A stretch of 64,000 bases of DNA from Candidatus Aminicenantota bacterium (GTDB lineage Bacteria; Acidobacteriota; Aminicenantia; UBA2199): positions 10,001 through 74,000 of the forward strand of contig JAPKZK010000030.1 of assembly GCA_026393835.1 (NCBI GenBank), given 5' to 3'. Positions 46,965 through 56,249 of this stretch are shown here, one piece after another. The notes below the pieces were generated by a model, which saw nothing but the letters and a program-made list of their open reading frames with translations, did no database searches and was not told the origin of the DNA. The translations under genes were made by a program, and so were the position numbers. Numbering within the stretch: the first letter of the stretch is position 1; each line of letters opens with the position of its first letter.

Positions 46965-49076
46965 ATGCGCATACTATTGTACATTCCCACATTTATCGAT
47001 GTCACCGCCCCCCTGTTGGGCGTCCCTTCCTTAGTCGCTTATTTAAAAGAAAACGGCTGCAGCGATATCATCGTTAAAGATTTGAACCTGGAAATCCTGG
47101 AGTACCTGGTGGAATCCGACTACCTGGACACCCAGGCCAAACGGGTAACCCGGGATTTCGAAGGGCTTAACGATTTAAAGGAGCTCACCGTGGAAAACTG
47201 CATAGAATATGAAGCCCTCTATCCCTTATATTCATTTTGCCAGCCTAATTTTCAGCGGAAACTGGAAGAATATCTCTATCTACTGAGGGACCGTGACCGG
47301 TTCTATGATGTACCCTATTATGTTCTTCATATCAAAGGATTCTTCGATAACCTTTTTAAACTGATTAATTATAAAAACTCCCTGGGTCTTGATTATTTAT
47401 TTGCCTGCCAGGTCAACGAAGAAATTACCGGGGACCATGAATTGTTTCCACAATTTTATAAATCCAGGATAATTCCCCAGGTCAGCGAGATACAACCGGA
47501 CCTGATCGGTTTTTCCGTTTGTTACCGGGATCAATTCCAGCCGGCAGTCTACCTGGCCAAATTATTAAAAGAAAACTTCCCCGCGATACCTATCGTTATG
47601 GGGGGGACGCATTTAAACGTGCTCAAAGACAAAGACCTCGCCACGGAAAAGAAATATTTCACTTATATTGACGCCTATCTCCTGGGAGAAGGAGAAATCC
47701 CCTTCCTGGCCCTGGTAAAAGAACTGGAAAATAAGGGCAATTTATCCCAGGCGCCCAATTTAATCTACCTGCAAGAAGGATCGATCAAGATCAATCCTGC
47801 CGTGGAAGGGCTGCCGGTAAACCAGCTCCCTGCGCCGGATTTCTCCTGCTTACCGCTGCAAAATTACCTGGCCCCCGAAGTGGTGCTCTCATATCGAATT
47901 ACCCGGGGCTGCTATTGGAATCGGTGCGCCTTTTGCGTTCATTTTCAAACCAAACATTTTTCCTACCGAAAAGCCGACCGGGTAGTGGAAGATATTAAAA
48001 CCCTAATTCAAAAATACAATACGACATTTTTCTATTTTGTGGATGATTCGCTGCCCAAAGCGTTCCTTGACAAATTCCTCGAACTGCTGGAGCAGGAAAA
48101 GGTCAACATCCGGTGGGTAGGAAATATTCGCTGCGAGGAATTTTTAACCACCGAGTATATAAAAAAACTGGCCCAATCCGGGTGCCGTGAATTATACCTG
48201 GGGATCGAAAGCGGGTCCCAACGCATCCTGGACCTCATTAAAAAAGGAATCCACATCGATACGGTGGAACGAATCATCCATGATTGCCACCGCTATTCCA
48301 TAGCCGTCAAAATGAACTATATTAAGGGACTCCCCCAGGAGGATAAACAGGACATCGAAGCCACGATGAACTTCATCCAACGCACCGCTAAAAACAGCGA
48401 TATCATCGCCTTAACGCCCCTGGGAATCGGGGAAAATACCAATATAGCCCGGGACCCCGGGTATTTTGGGGTCGAAATCCTGGATAAAAAAGACCCATCG
48501 CGATTATTTTTAAATTTCAGGCGCACCAAAGGCATCCTCTCCTTCGAGGAAATCGACCGGTTATACGATGAACATCCCTTCCTTTTCGATCGCTTCACTT
48601 TTTTCAACCGTATTCACCATTTTCTCTATACCTTGAAATTTTCAGACCGGGATTTCCAGGAATTAACCCCCCGGATGGGGTTGATTACCGAAACTCTTGA
48701 AAATTACCTGCTGCGGGATATTCCCGATCTTTCTCTCCAGTTAGAAAAGAAACCGCTCTTTAAAAACAATCATCAGCCCCAGGTGTTCAATTATAATACC
48801 GGGCAAATCCAGGAGATGAGTAAAGGGGAAGGGACAGGGACATTAACTCCCCGGCAAACCATCTACCTGTATTCCCGTTTGAATTTTGAAATCCTGGCGG
48901 ATATCAGTCCCTTTACGTATCAATTCCTGGTCCTGTGCACCGGCCAGAAATCCATAAAAGAAATAATGGATCATTTTAAGAATAAATATCCAGCAATCGA
49001 CCCGCAGCAGTTGGAAATCCAGGCCATCAACAACATTAAATACTTATACAAATATAAAGTAATCGATCTCGTCTGA
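46965..49076 (+). CDS. B12/radical SAM RiPP maturase with C-terminal PqqD-like domain
   Basis: This 703-residue protein is not a close paralogue of enzymes 1-6. The N-terminal third is a cobalamin-binding region with IVMGGTHLNVLKD and LLGEGEIPFLALV. The radical SAM barrel has a CX4CX2C motif (Cys316, Cys321, Cys324 in RGCYWNRCAFC) and ELYLGIESGSQRILDLIKKG. The C-terminal 75 residues (ILADISPFTYQFLVLCTGQK, then IKEIMDHFKNKYP) resemble a PqqD-type recognition element. That suggests direct leader binding. AGGAGG precedes the ATG. The modification is unknown; the domain order is that of RiPP-maturation radical SAM proteins. Confidence 0.88.
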   Translation: MRILLYIPTFIDVTAPLLGVPSLVAYLKENGCSDIIVKDLNLEILEYLVESDYLDTQAKRVTRDFEGLNDLKELTVENCIEYEALYPLYSFCQPNFQRKLEEYLYLLRDRDRFYDVPYYVLHIKGFFDNLFKLINYKNSLGLDYLFACQVNEEITGDHELFPQFYKSRIIPQVSEIQPDLIGFSVCYRDQFQPAVYLAKLLKENFPAIPIVMGGTHLNVLKDKDLATEKKYFTYIDAYLLGEGEIPFLALVKELENKGNLSQAPNLIYLQEGSIKINPAVEGLPVNQLPAPDFSCLPLQNYLAPEVVLSYRITRGCYWNRCAFCVHFQTKHFSYRKADRVVEDIKTLIQKYNTTFFYFVDDSLPKAFLDKFLELLEQEKVNIRWVGNIRCEEFLTTEYIKKLAQSGCRELYLGIESGSQRILDLIKKGIHIDTVERIIHDCHRYSIAVKMNYIKGLPQEDKQDIEATMNFIQRTAKNSDIIALTPLGIGENTNIARDPGYFGVEILDKKDPSRLFLNFRRTKGILSFEEIDRLYDEHPFLFDRFTFFNRIHHFLYTLKFSDRDFQELTPRMGLITETLENYLLRDIPDLSLQLEKKPLFKNNHQPQVFNYNTGQIQEMSKGEGTGTLTPRQTIYLYSRLNFEILADISPFTYQFLVLCTGQKSIKEIMDHFKNKYPAIDPQQLEIQAINNIKYLYKYKVIDLV

Positions 49077-49120
49077 AAGTAGCTGTTTTAAGATATATAA
49101 AAACATAATGGATTAGAAAA

Positions 49121-49750
49121 ATGGAGCACTTTAATTATAAGAAGGATTATAAGCATCTATTTTCTCCATCCGCCCAGGAACCTGAGATCGTTCAAGTGCC
49201 GCCGTTAAAATACATAATGATCGATGGACAGGGCAATCCCGAAAAAAAAATAGAGTTCCGGGAAAAACTACAACTGATTTATGGACTTTCGAATACTATC
49301 AAAATAATGATGCTGATGGATAAGGAAGCCCCCTATGATTTTATATTAGCGCCATATTCCTGCTTGTGGTGGGCCGATGACATGATGGCTTTTGCCTATC
49401 CCCCCAGGAAAGATGAATGGAAATGGAGGATAATGATGATGCAGCCGGAGCCGGTCGACACCGCCATCCTGGAAAGAGCCAAACAAGAATTCACTCTGGA
49501 GACAAATTCTCCTCATATTCACCAGGTCCGCCTGGAAACCTATGAAGAGGATACTTGCGCCCAGATCATGCATATCGGTCCTTATGACCAGGAAGGGGCT
49601 GCCATCGCAAAAGTACACCGTTTTTTTTATGAAAGGGGGTATGCCTTAAACGGGTATCATCATGAAATTTACCTGGGAGATCCCCTGGGAAACAGGCCGG
49701 GGAGAAGCAAAAGCATCATCCGGCAGCCAATAAAAAAAATAATTACTTAA
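49121..49750 (+). CDS. GyrI-like small-molecule-binding protein
   Basis: This 209-residue protein begins MEHFNYKKDYKHLFSPSAQE, then PPLKYIMIDGQGNPEKKIEF and later IHQVRLETYEEDTCAQIMHIGPYDQEGAAI. This is the GyrI-like (SHS2) ligand-binding fold seen in stand-alone GyrI-like proteins. There is no DNA-binding domain. Being the last plus-strand gene directly after the RiPP enzymes, it may bind the product or act in self-protection; true GyrI protects DNA gyrase from the azole peptide microcin B17. That link is inference, since most relatives have other roles. Confidence 0.8.
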   Translation: MEHFNYKKDYKHLFSPSAQEPEIVQVPPLKYIMIDGQGNPEKKIEFREKLQLIYGLSNTIKIMMLMDKEAPYDFILAPYSCLWWADDMMAFAYPPRKDEWKWRIMMMQPEPVDTAILERAKQEFTLETNSPHIHQVRLETYEEDTCAQIMHIGPYDQEGAAIAKVHRFFYERGYALNGYHHEIYLGDPLGNRPGRSKSIIRQPIKKIIT

Positions 49751-50753
49751 TTTCCGTCATATGCAGTTCCCAGGATTCTCCATCTTCATTTTCCACCAGG
49801 CAGTAAAAGTTCCCGTTGCAAAAACCGTAACGGGGGAGATAATCCATCCCGTAGTTATCCGGGCAGGGCAGAAAAACCCTTTTTAATTCATTTCCCTTCA
49901 AATCCATGACCAGGCATTCGGTATTCCCTCCCTCTTTTTTGTGGGTCAGGATGTAAATTCGTTGGTCCTCGATAAACATATAATTGATCGCCGGGAAGTA
50001 AGTCTTAAACGAGATGCGCTTCTTCATGAAATCCCAAAAATTCTTATAACGGAGGTCGGTTTTAAACCATTCCAGGGTTTTATTTTTAAATTCTTCGGTT
50101 ACTTTTAAGGGATTATAGTCCTTTTTTATCCGGGATAGCTTCGAACCCTTCTCATCGAACACATCGATAACGAGTCCTTCTTTACCGGCAGTTACATATA
50201 GCCTGTCCCGGTAGGGGAGGAACTCGAAGGAATTGATGGGGAGGTCCAGGGAAAAGGATTCTCCAACCTGGAAATCGGTTACATAGAGTTCCTTTAATTT
50301 CACAAATTTTTCATTAAATAAATAAATCGTTACCACGTTTTGGCCTGCTTCGCCGCGGCCGGAAGCAGTGCCGACAAATATATCCCGGAAAGGCCGGTTA
50401 TTGGTAAAAGGTATGGTTTTAAACTCCGTTATAAAATCGCCGTCCCGGGAAAAAATAGACAACCTTGCATAGCTGCTGATATAAATTTTATCATTATAGG
50501 GAAAAGCAAGCAGACGGCTGAAAGGGACTATTTTAAATTCCTGGGGACCTTCCCCCTCTTTCCCGAATTTTTTAACCAGGCGGAAATCGCCCAGCGAATA
50601 AATATAGATAGAAGTGCCTTCGGTAATATAGAGACGATTATTACCGATAACCATGGCATCCGGGTTTAGGAGTTCAACCAGGGAAGCCAATTTTTTTGCC
50701 TGTACAAAAACTGCCAGTGAAAACAAAATTACGAAAACACACATTTTCTTCAT
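49743..50753 (-). CDS. Secreted 6-bladed beta-propeller protein
   Basis: This 336-residue protein has a signal peptide (MKKMCVFVILFSLAVFVQA), then YITEGTSIYIYSLGDFRLVKKFGKEGEGPQEFK. The G-x-G-P-x-E-F motif and the repeated DRLYV/KIYIS strands identify the 6-bladed beta-propeller (BF4221-like) family common in Bacteroidota and Acidobacteriota. It runs opposite to the RiPP operon and overlaps the GyrI gene by 8 bases at the 3' ends. GGAGC precedes its ATG. It probably works in the periplasm or on the surface, with an unknown ligand. Confidence 0.85.
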   Translation of the reverse strand: MKKMCVFVILFSLAVFVQAKKLASLVELLNPDAMVIGNNRLYITEGTSIYIYSLGDFRLVKKFGKEGEGPQEFKIVPFSRLLAFPYNDKIYISSYARLSIFSRDGDFITEFKTIPFTNNRPFRDIFVGTASGRGEAGQNVVTIYLFNEKFVKLKELYVTDFQVGESFSLDLPINSFEFLPYRDRLYVTAGKEGLVIDVFDEKGSKLSRIKKDYNPLKVTEEFKNKTLEWFKTDLRYKNFWDFMKKRISFKTYFPAINYMFIEDQRIYILTHKKEGGNTECLVMDLKGNELKRVFLPCPDNYGMDYLPRYGFCNGNFYCLVENEDGESWELHMTEIK

Positions 50754-51048
50754 TTTTATTTGCTCCTTTTTTTGTTCTTACCATTTCGACCAAATAACCT
50801 TCCTGGTGAAAACAACTGTCGATTGCCGATAGTTAATTGTTGAGTGTTGAGTGAAGACATTGTATATTTTAATCGATTCTTTTTTCAAAGTCAAGCTACT
50901 TCAGTCGCAAAAAAGATTGACTTTCAATCCCTATCCCTTTATAATATCAATCTTGTCGAAATCGAAATGGGTAAAATCGATCGGTATTGAACCCAGTTTC
51001 CCTGGCAGATCGCCAGTTAAAGTTAATAACCGTCAAGGAGGTCTTATT

Positions 51049-51684
51049 ATGAAAGAAAAAACCACATCCCCCTCTTTTAATTCCAGCCGTAGGGAGTTCC
51101 TGAAAAATATCCTGCCGGCCGGCGCAATCTTTTGTTTTGGGTGCAGTAATTTATTCGGTGTACCCCAAACAAACGATACCCCAACCACTTCCACGGGAAA
51201 ACATAAATTTTTAGAAGACGCGGGTTTGAACTACGAGGAAATTTTTGCTCTTATGTTCCAGTATTACTACATCCCGGTTATGAAACAAATGGCCGGGCAA
51301 GTGGGAAAAGAAAAATTCCTGGAGCAGCTTAAAAACGCATCCTCCGAGGCAACTGCAGCAAGTATTGGAAACATGGCAAAAAGTTTTCCCACCACGGACC
51401 TGACCATGATGGCTATGGTCTATAAAACCAATCCCCTTTTTCAGCATTCGTTGACCTATGAGACCGTTGAAAATACAAGCCGTGTGTTAGAATTGAAAGT
51501 CCACGAATGTCTCTGGGCCAAAACCTTCCGCGAAGTCGATGCGGCCGATATCGGGTATGCAGCTATCTGTTATGCCGATTACGCCATGGCTGAAGCCTTC
51601 AATCCGAAAATTAAAATGATTCGCTCCAAAACGCTGATGCAAGGGCATGACTACTGCAATCACCGTTATGTGATGGAGGAATAG
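51049..51684 (+). CDS. Tat-exported ATC-hydrolase-family protein
   Basis: This 211-residue protein starts MKEKTTSPSFNSSRREFLKN. The SRREFLK motif with the following hydrophobic stretch (ILPAGAIFCFGC) is a Tat signal, and the Cys in FCFGC may be a lipobox. The mature part has LELKVHECLWAKTFREVDAADIGYAAICYADYAM and GHDYCNHRYVM, matching the L-2-amino-thiazoline-4-carboxylic acid hydrolase family (PF14196), which opens a thiazoline ring. AAGGAGG precedes the ATG at 51049, which is preferred over 50851. Its place just after a thiazoline-forming cluster is suggestive. Confidence 0.8.
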   Translation: MKEKTTSPSFNSSRREFLKNILPAGAIFCFGCSNLFGVPQTNDTPTTSTGKHKFLEDAGLNYEEIFALMFQYYYIPVMKQMAGQVGKEKFLEQLKNASSEATAASIGNMAKSFPTTDLTMMAMVYKTNPLFQHSLTYETVENTSRVLELKVHECLWAKTFREVDAADIGYAAICYADYAMAEAFNPKIKMIRSKTLMQGHDYCNHRYVMEE

Positions 51685-53333
51685 CCTGAATATCACTTAG
51701 AAAAATACCCGATTTCTCGCGTGATTGCAATCCGAATCCAATATAAAGGGGTTTGATTTATCAAACCATTTCCCCGCTTCCCGCTTTTTCGTGTAATTCC
51801 TGTGTCTTTTTTTCCTGGAAAATAGTATTCTGCAGCGGAGAAAGAGCAATTTAGCGCGGAGGAAATCCATATTTTAATCGGGGAAGAGTGCTTTTCAAAA
51901 AGAAACCTTGTCCACTGATTGCACTGATTACACTGATAATTTATAAAAATAAAATCTGTGCAAATCTGTGTAATAGCCCATACGTGGACTGAACAATTAA
52001 ATCTATTTTTTGGTTCTTTCTCATATCAAGTGGGTATGTCCATTTTTGAATAGTCCGGCTTTTGCCCGGTGGATCCCTATGCCACACCTCCCGGCATATA
52101 TATTATTCCTGCCTGCCTTCATTTTATACCCTATTGAGCTTATATCGATCCTTTGAGGGGCGAGATCAACTCTTTTTGCAATTATTCTCCCTTTCGGAGC
52201 GCCGACCTCACCCCTTTAAAGGTCCTGTATCAAGCCTTTTTGTTATTGTATCACTCCTTCTTACGGTTATCTCACCCCTTCGAGTCCATGTATCACCTCT
52301 CAAAAAAGTTACCAAAAAAAATTTTAGGGATAGTATCGATCCTAAAAGGCCTGATACCGATCCTTTGGGAATCGAATTAACCTCTGTAAGGATTGAGAGC
52401 GATCCTTTTGGATGTAAATTTACATTCCCCAGGGGGATGATATAATACCTTCGACGGCTGATATAGTAGAAAAAAGGAGTGGTCCGTGCGTTTAAAGGAT
52501 TCAATTAATAGTTCTAAGGGTTGGAATAGGAGCTCGAGGCATCGATCTATCGGCAAAAAATGTGTTACCCATTCAAAATGAGAAAGAACCTGTTTTTTCT
52601 TATCTTCTTACCTTCTCAACTTCTCAACTTCCATCTTTTTCCGCTCTTCCTCTCTTTCTGTTTTACCTTCATCATTCATCACTCATCATTCATCATTTTA
52701 TTTTTTTACAGTTTCGGTCATTTGTTCTTTGGTCATTTGAAATTGTTTCGAGTTTCGATATTCGAATTTCGGATTTCATTCTCTCACCTTCTTACCTTCT
52801 CACCTTCCCCGCTTCCTCTCTCCTCCGGAAGGGGGCGCGGCGGCGCGGCAATTTCAAGAAAATTTCAAGTAAATTTCAACTTTTTCAAGTTGCGAAACCA
52901 TCGATTCAAGGCTGTCGGTAGCAAAAATGCTCACAAAAATAAAAAACAAAATAAAGGAATATGAGGAAGATTGAGATTAACATCTGAAGGTTGATCCAAA
53001 TGCAATATCTGTAAAATAAAAATAAAAAAAACAGCTAAAGTTATTAACTACAAAAATGAACGCGGAATTTCAAGTTTCTTTGTTTGGGGCCTTAATATTC
53101 AAGTTCTCGGGGTTGAAATAATCATTAATTGAATTAGAGTGCTTCGAATTTCGGATTTTCTTTCTTCTTTCTTCATCATTCATCATTCATCATTCATCAT
53201 TATTTTTCTCACCTTCTTACCCTCCTAACTTCCTAACTTCCTGCTTTTCCTCACCGATCATCAATTGGTGTACCTTTGTGCCTTCGAACCTGCGTGCCTT
53301 TGTGGCTATTTTCATGGCAGTGTCTTTTGGGTA
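51685..53333. other. 1.6-kb non-coding zone rich in repeats
   Basis: No credible gene is seen. From left to right: a CACTGATTACACTGAT / AATCTGTGTAATAGCCC dispersed repeat (51907-51990), a 21-22 bp array (52140-52450), CTTACCTTCTCAACTTC low-complexity tracts (52600-52640 and 52785-52810), CATCATTCATCATTCATCAT heptamers (52672-52705 and 53172-53203) and a CTTTGTGCCTTCGAACC repeat (53268-53314). The weak frames at 52.1-52.9 kb translate the repeats and are not annotated as genes. Confidence 0.75.
52140..52450. repeat. 21-22 bp tandem array
   Basis: Units such as TATCGATCCTTTGAGGGGCG, TATCAAGCCTTTTTGTTATT, TATCACTCCTTCTTACGGTT and TCTCACCCCTTCGAGTCCAT follow at 21-bp steps, with some of 22 bp and one disruption near 52300. 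The shared core is TATCNNNCCTTT. About 13 units are recognisable. Confidence 0.8.
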
Positions 53334-54495
53334 TGAAGAAACTAACCCGCGGCGTCGATATCCAACCGTGGCTGTTGTCCTGCCCCTTCCCCGACGGCCT
53401 TTCCCGCGATGTCAATATCCATTTCTGGGATTTCGCGGGCCAGGAAATTTTCCATCTCACCAGCCAGTTCTTCCTCACCAAACGCTCCCTCTACCTCTTT
53501 GTCTGGGACCCGCGCAAAGATGAGGAAACCCGTACCTTCGACTACATGACCCTCTCTCAGATGCCGCACTTGCTGGACAAATTGCCCAAACGCTGGATGG
53601 ATATCCGTAATGAACTGAAAGCCAGGAAAGACGATTATATCACCGGGGAGGATTATTTCGCCGTATGCCGCAGTCACGCCATCAATAAGGAAAAGGCCCT
53701 GTTTCTCAGCCACTACCTGCACGACCTGGGCATCATCCTCCACTTTCGCATGGATTCATTATTGGCCGATACGGTAATATTGAAACCCGAATGGGCCACG
53801 GACGCAGTCTATGCAATGCTCGATTCCCTGGAAATCCAACAAAATAATGGCCGCTTTAACCGTATCCACCTGAGCCGCTATTGGGACAAAAAAAAATACC
53901 CAGCGGAAAAATATACACTACTCCTGCGCCTCATCGAAAAATTGGAGTTATCTTCAATATCATGGGCGTCGATGATTATATTCTTCCGGAGCTGCTGCCC
54001 AGCCAACGCCCGGTCATAGACATGGGAACCTACCGTTCCCCCGGTAATCTTCAACTTCATTATTCCTATGATTTCATGCCGGCCGGCATTATCACGAGGT
54101 TTATTTGTCGCATCCATGAACTGATCCTTGATGATCATTACTGGAACAATGGGGTAGAACTGGCGCTCTCCGGTTCCTTCGCGTTGGTGGTTAGCGATTC
54201 GGCGCAGAAGCGTATTCGGATTTCCGTTGCCGGGACCAACAATACCCGATTGATGGCTGCCATCCGCAGCCATTTCGACCACATCCACGAAACCATGAAC
54301 ATGAAGAAAGAGGAGCACGTATTTGAAGAAGTGCCCTGTACCTGTTCCAAATGCGCTTCATCCGAGAAACCTTTTTATTACAATTACCATTTGCTGCAAC
54401 TATTAAAAGCCAAAAATAGGGATGCCCTATGTGAAAAAAGCTTTGAAGATGTTTCCGTTCATCAATTACTCAACGGCCTCCTGGTGGAGATGTGA
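53334..54495 (+). pseudogene. Truncated and frameshifted Roco (Roc-COR GTPase) gene
   Basis: The sequence picks up at LTRGVDIQPWLL and VNIHFWDFAGQEIFHLTSQF, the G2/G3 part of a Roc GTPase domain, then the COR domain (WMDIRNELKARKDDYITGED, LHDLGIILHFRMDSLL, VILKPEWATDAVYAML). The leucine-rich repeats, P-loop and start are missing; repeat sequence lies directly upstream. Near 53945 the frame changes at GAAAAATTGG: one frame ends LIEKLEL and the other continues GVIFNIMGVDDYILPELLP. The C-terminal part ends with a CTCSKCASSEKPF zinc-like motif. The gene is broken twice and should be inactive. Confidence 0.85.
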
Positions 54496-54787
54496 AAGAA
54501 AAAACAAAACAGCCACAAAGGCACGAAGGCACAAAGGTCCACCAAGGGATTTATTCTACAAAAACCCTGGCGACCTGGCGTCTTGGCGGCAAAGTTTTTA
54601 AAAACCAGGCCGTGATGCCGCGCCCCAGGTTGCAGACCCCCTCCTACGGGATGCAAACCCCTTCCTGCGGGGTACAATCGACTTTCCTACGGCTTACAGA
54701 CCCGCGCCTTCCATTTACAAACCCATGCATTCCATTTACAATCGCCTTGCATTCCGGTTACAGCCCTATGCATTCCATTTACATAGG
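54496..54787. repeat. Dispersed repeat plus 21-22 bp tandem array
   Basis: At 54500-54590 an AAAGGCACGAAGGCACAAAG phrase is the reverse complement of the CTTTGTGCCTTCGTGC family. From 54620 to 54787 seven units of the type TTACANNCCNATGCATTCCA (21 or 22 bp) follow. The stop codon of the gene on the minus strand lies inside the last unit. Confidence 0.8.
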
Positions 54788-55099
54788 TTCAATCGTTATT
54801 TCAACCATTTCTTTATACCATTGTCCCCCGGCATCCTTGATTAAAAACACGAGGTCGTAGGTACCATAGAACCCCGGACCCGGCGACCAATAGAACGCCC
54901 CTGTTTTTTTATCCGGCGTCGAACCGATAGGTAACCGTCTCAATTGATTTCCGGTTATCATATATCCACGGACAGCGGAAAAATTTTGGCCAAAGTGCAT
55001 CTCGATTCGTTCCAGCTCTTTAATGGCGCCGTAGCTGAAACTCAGCATAGAAAAGATTCCATAGACCAACAAAAACAAGAGGCAAACTTTATGTCGCAT
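54779..55099 (-). CDS. Small secreted protein with Ig-like C-terminal domain
   Basis: This 106-residue protein has a signal peptide (MRHKVCLLFLLVYGIFSMLS) and a short domain: RGYMITGNQLRRLPIGSTPD, then GAFYWSPGPGFYGTYDLVF. The same order occurs at the C-terminus of the beta-propeller protein at 2217-4825 (TGYMRVGNQPRALPIGSSLD, KFYWTPGPGFVGNYHFVF). The two share a domain of about 70 residues that looks like a cadherin/Ig-type sandwich. This copy is a stand-alone or a truncated larger protein; its stop lies in a repeat array. Confidence 0.75.
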   Translation of the reverse strand: MRHKVCLLFLLVYGIFSMLSFSYGAIKELERIEMHFGQNFSAVRGYMITGNQLRRLPIGSTPDKKTGAFYWSPGPGFYGTYDLVFLIKDAGGQWYKEMVEITIEPM

Positions 55100-55121
55100 T
55101 TTTCCCCCCGATCCCTACTCC

Positions 55122-56246
55122 CTAACTTACAGTTTTGGTATTCTTATACACCTCATAAATCTCATCCGCCATCCTGGCCCAGGAATATTTTTTAACCTGG
55201 ATTTTCCCTCTTTCTATTAATTCACGGCGAAAGGTTTCAGCGAAAAGGACTGATTCCACTGTTGATGCGATGACTTCAGGTTCCCCCGGATCAAAATAAG
55301 CGGCGGCGTCGCCCAATACCTCACGGATAGTAGAGACATGGCCGGCAATAACCGGGCAGCCGTGGGCCATGGCTTCCAATGGGGGCAACCCGAATCCTTC
55401 ATATAACGACGGGTATACCAACGCGGACGCCCCGGCATATAACCTGGACAACTGCCGGTCATTTCCCGGGATATGATATACATTGTCCAGGCGCTCCAGC
55501 AAACTGATGTTATCCAGCTCGGCCCCGGAAAACGAAGGACCGCCGAAACAGATGAGATCGAATTGGTCGTGGATTCTTTTGGAGATGGCATAAGCCAACA
55601 GCAACCGATCGAAATTCTTGTACCCCTGCTTTCGCGTACCCACATAGAGTATATAGGGTTTACCATGCCGATAAGGATCGCTTTCGTTTTTTTCTATGAT
55701 TTCGGCGGGCGCGCCGGGATAGATAACGCTGATTTTAGCTTCGTCCACTTTATAAAAACGCAATAAATCCTGTTTCGTAGTCTGGGAAATGGTGATGATC
55801 TTATCCGCCCGCTGGATGCTTTTCCGTTTGTTTTCCAGCCTCGGTCGAATGTCACGGAAATCCTGGGGGAATAGTTCGGGGATCATGTCGTAAACGGTTA
55901 AAACTACGGGGCTTTTTCGCCAGTTGTAGACGGTGGAAGAATATCCGGTGGGATGAAAAATATCCACGGGTTTCCCGGCAAACGCATCAAACAGGACCCG
56001 GTTTATGGGCTTTAACAGGACCGGGATATGGGGAAGTGAAACGATCTTTTTACCGAAATAATAAGCGGCTTTTTCTTTAAAATCCCGCACCGGGAACCGG
56101 TTGATATGTAATCCGTGAAACAGTAATAATTCGATTTCTTTTTTATCGGCCAGGCGTTTGATCAATTCATAAAAGAGGCGGGAAACTCCCCCGTATTTTT
56201 GCGCGGCAAATACCTGGTGATCGATCAATATTTTTAACGGGTTCAT
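55122..56246 (-). CDS. Glycosyltransferase family 4 enzyme
   Basis: This 374-residue GT-B protein has an N-terminal acceptor domain (FAAQKYGGVSRLFYELIKRL) and a C-terminal nucleotide-sugar domain with ILYVGTRKQGYKNFDRLLLAY and the GT4 signature ALVYPSLYEGFGLPPLEAMAHGCPVI (E-x7-E). It should transfer a sugar from a nucleotide donor during polysaccharide or glycan synthesis. The second glycosyltransferase gene lies 3 bases upstream, so they form a pair. Confidence 0.92.
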   Translation of the reverse strand: MNPLKILIDHQVFAAQKYGGVSRLFYELIKRLADKKEIELLLFHGLHINRFPVRDFKEKAAYYFGKKIVSLPHIPVLLKPINRVLFDAFAGKPVDIFHPTGYSSTVYNWRKSPVVLTVYDMIPELFPQDFRDIRPRLENKRKSIQRADKIITISQTTKQDLLRFYKVDEAKISVIYPGAPAEIIEKNESDPYRHGKPYILYVGTRKQGYKNFDRLLLAYAISKRIHDQFDLICFGGPSFSGAELDNISLLERLDNVYHIPGNDRQLSRLYAGASALVYPSLYEGFGLPPLEAMAHGCPVIAGHVSTIREVLGDAAAYFDPGEPEVIASTVESVLFAETFRRELIERGKIQVKKYSWARMADEIYEVYKNTKTVS

Positions 56247-56249
56247 TCG

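Noticed and set aside
52062..52964. Frames of 75-134 residues
   Set aside because: They translate repeat arrays and CTTCTCA tracts and have no domain features.
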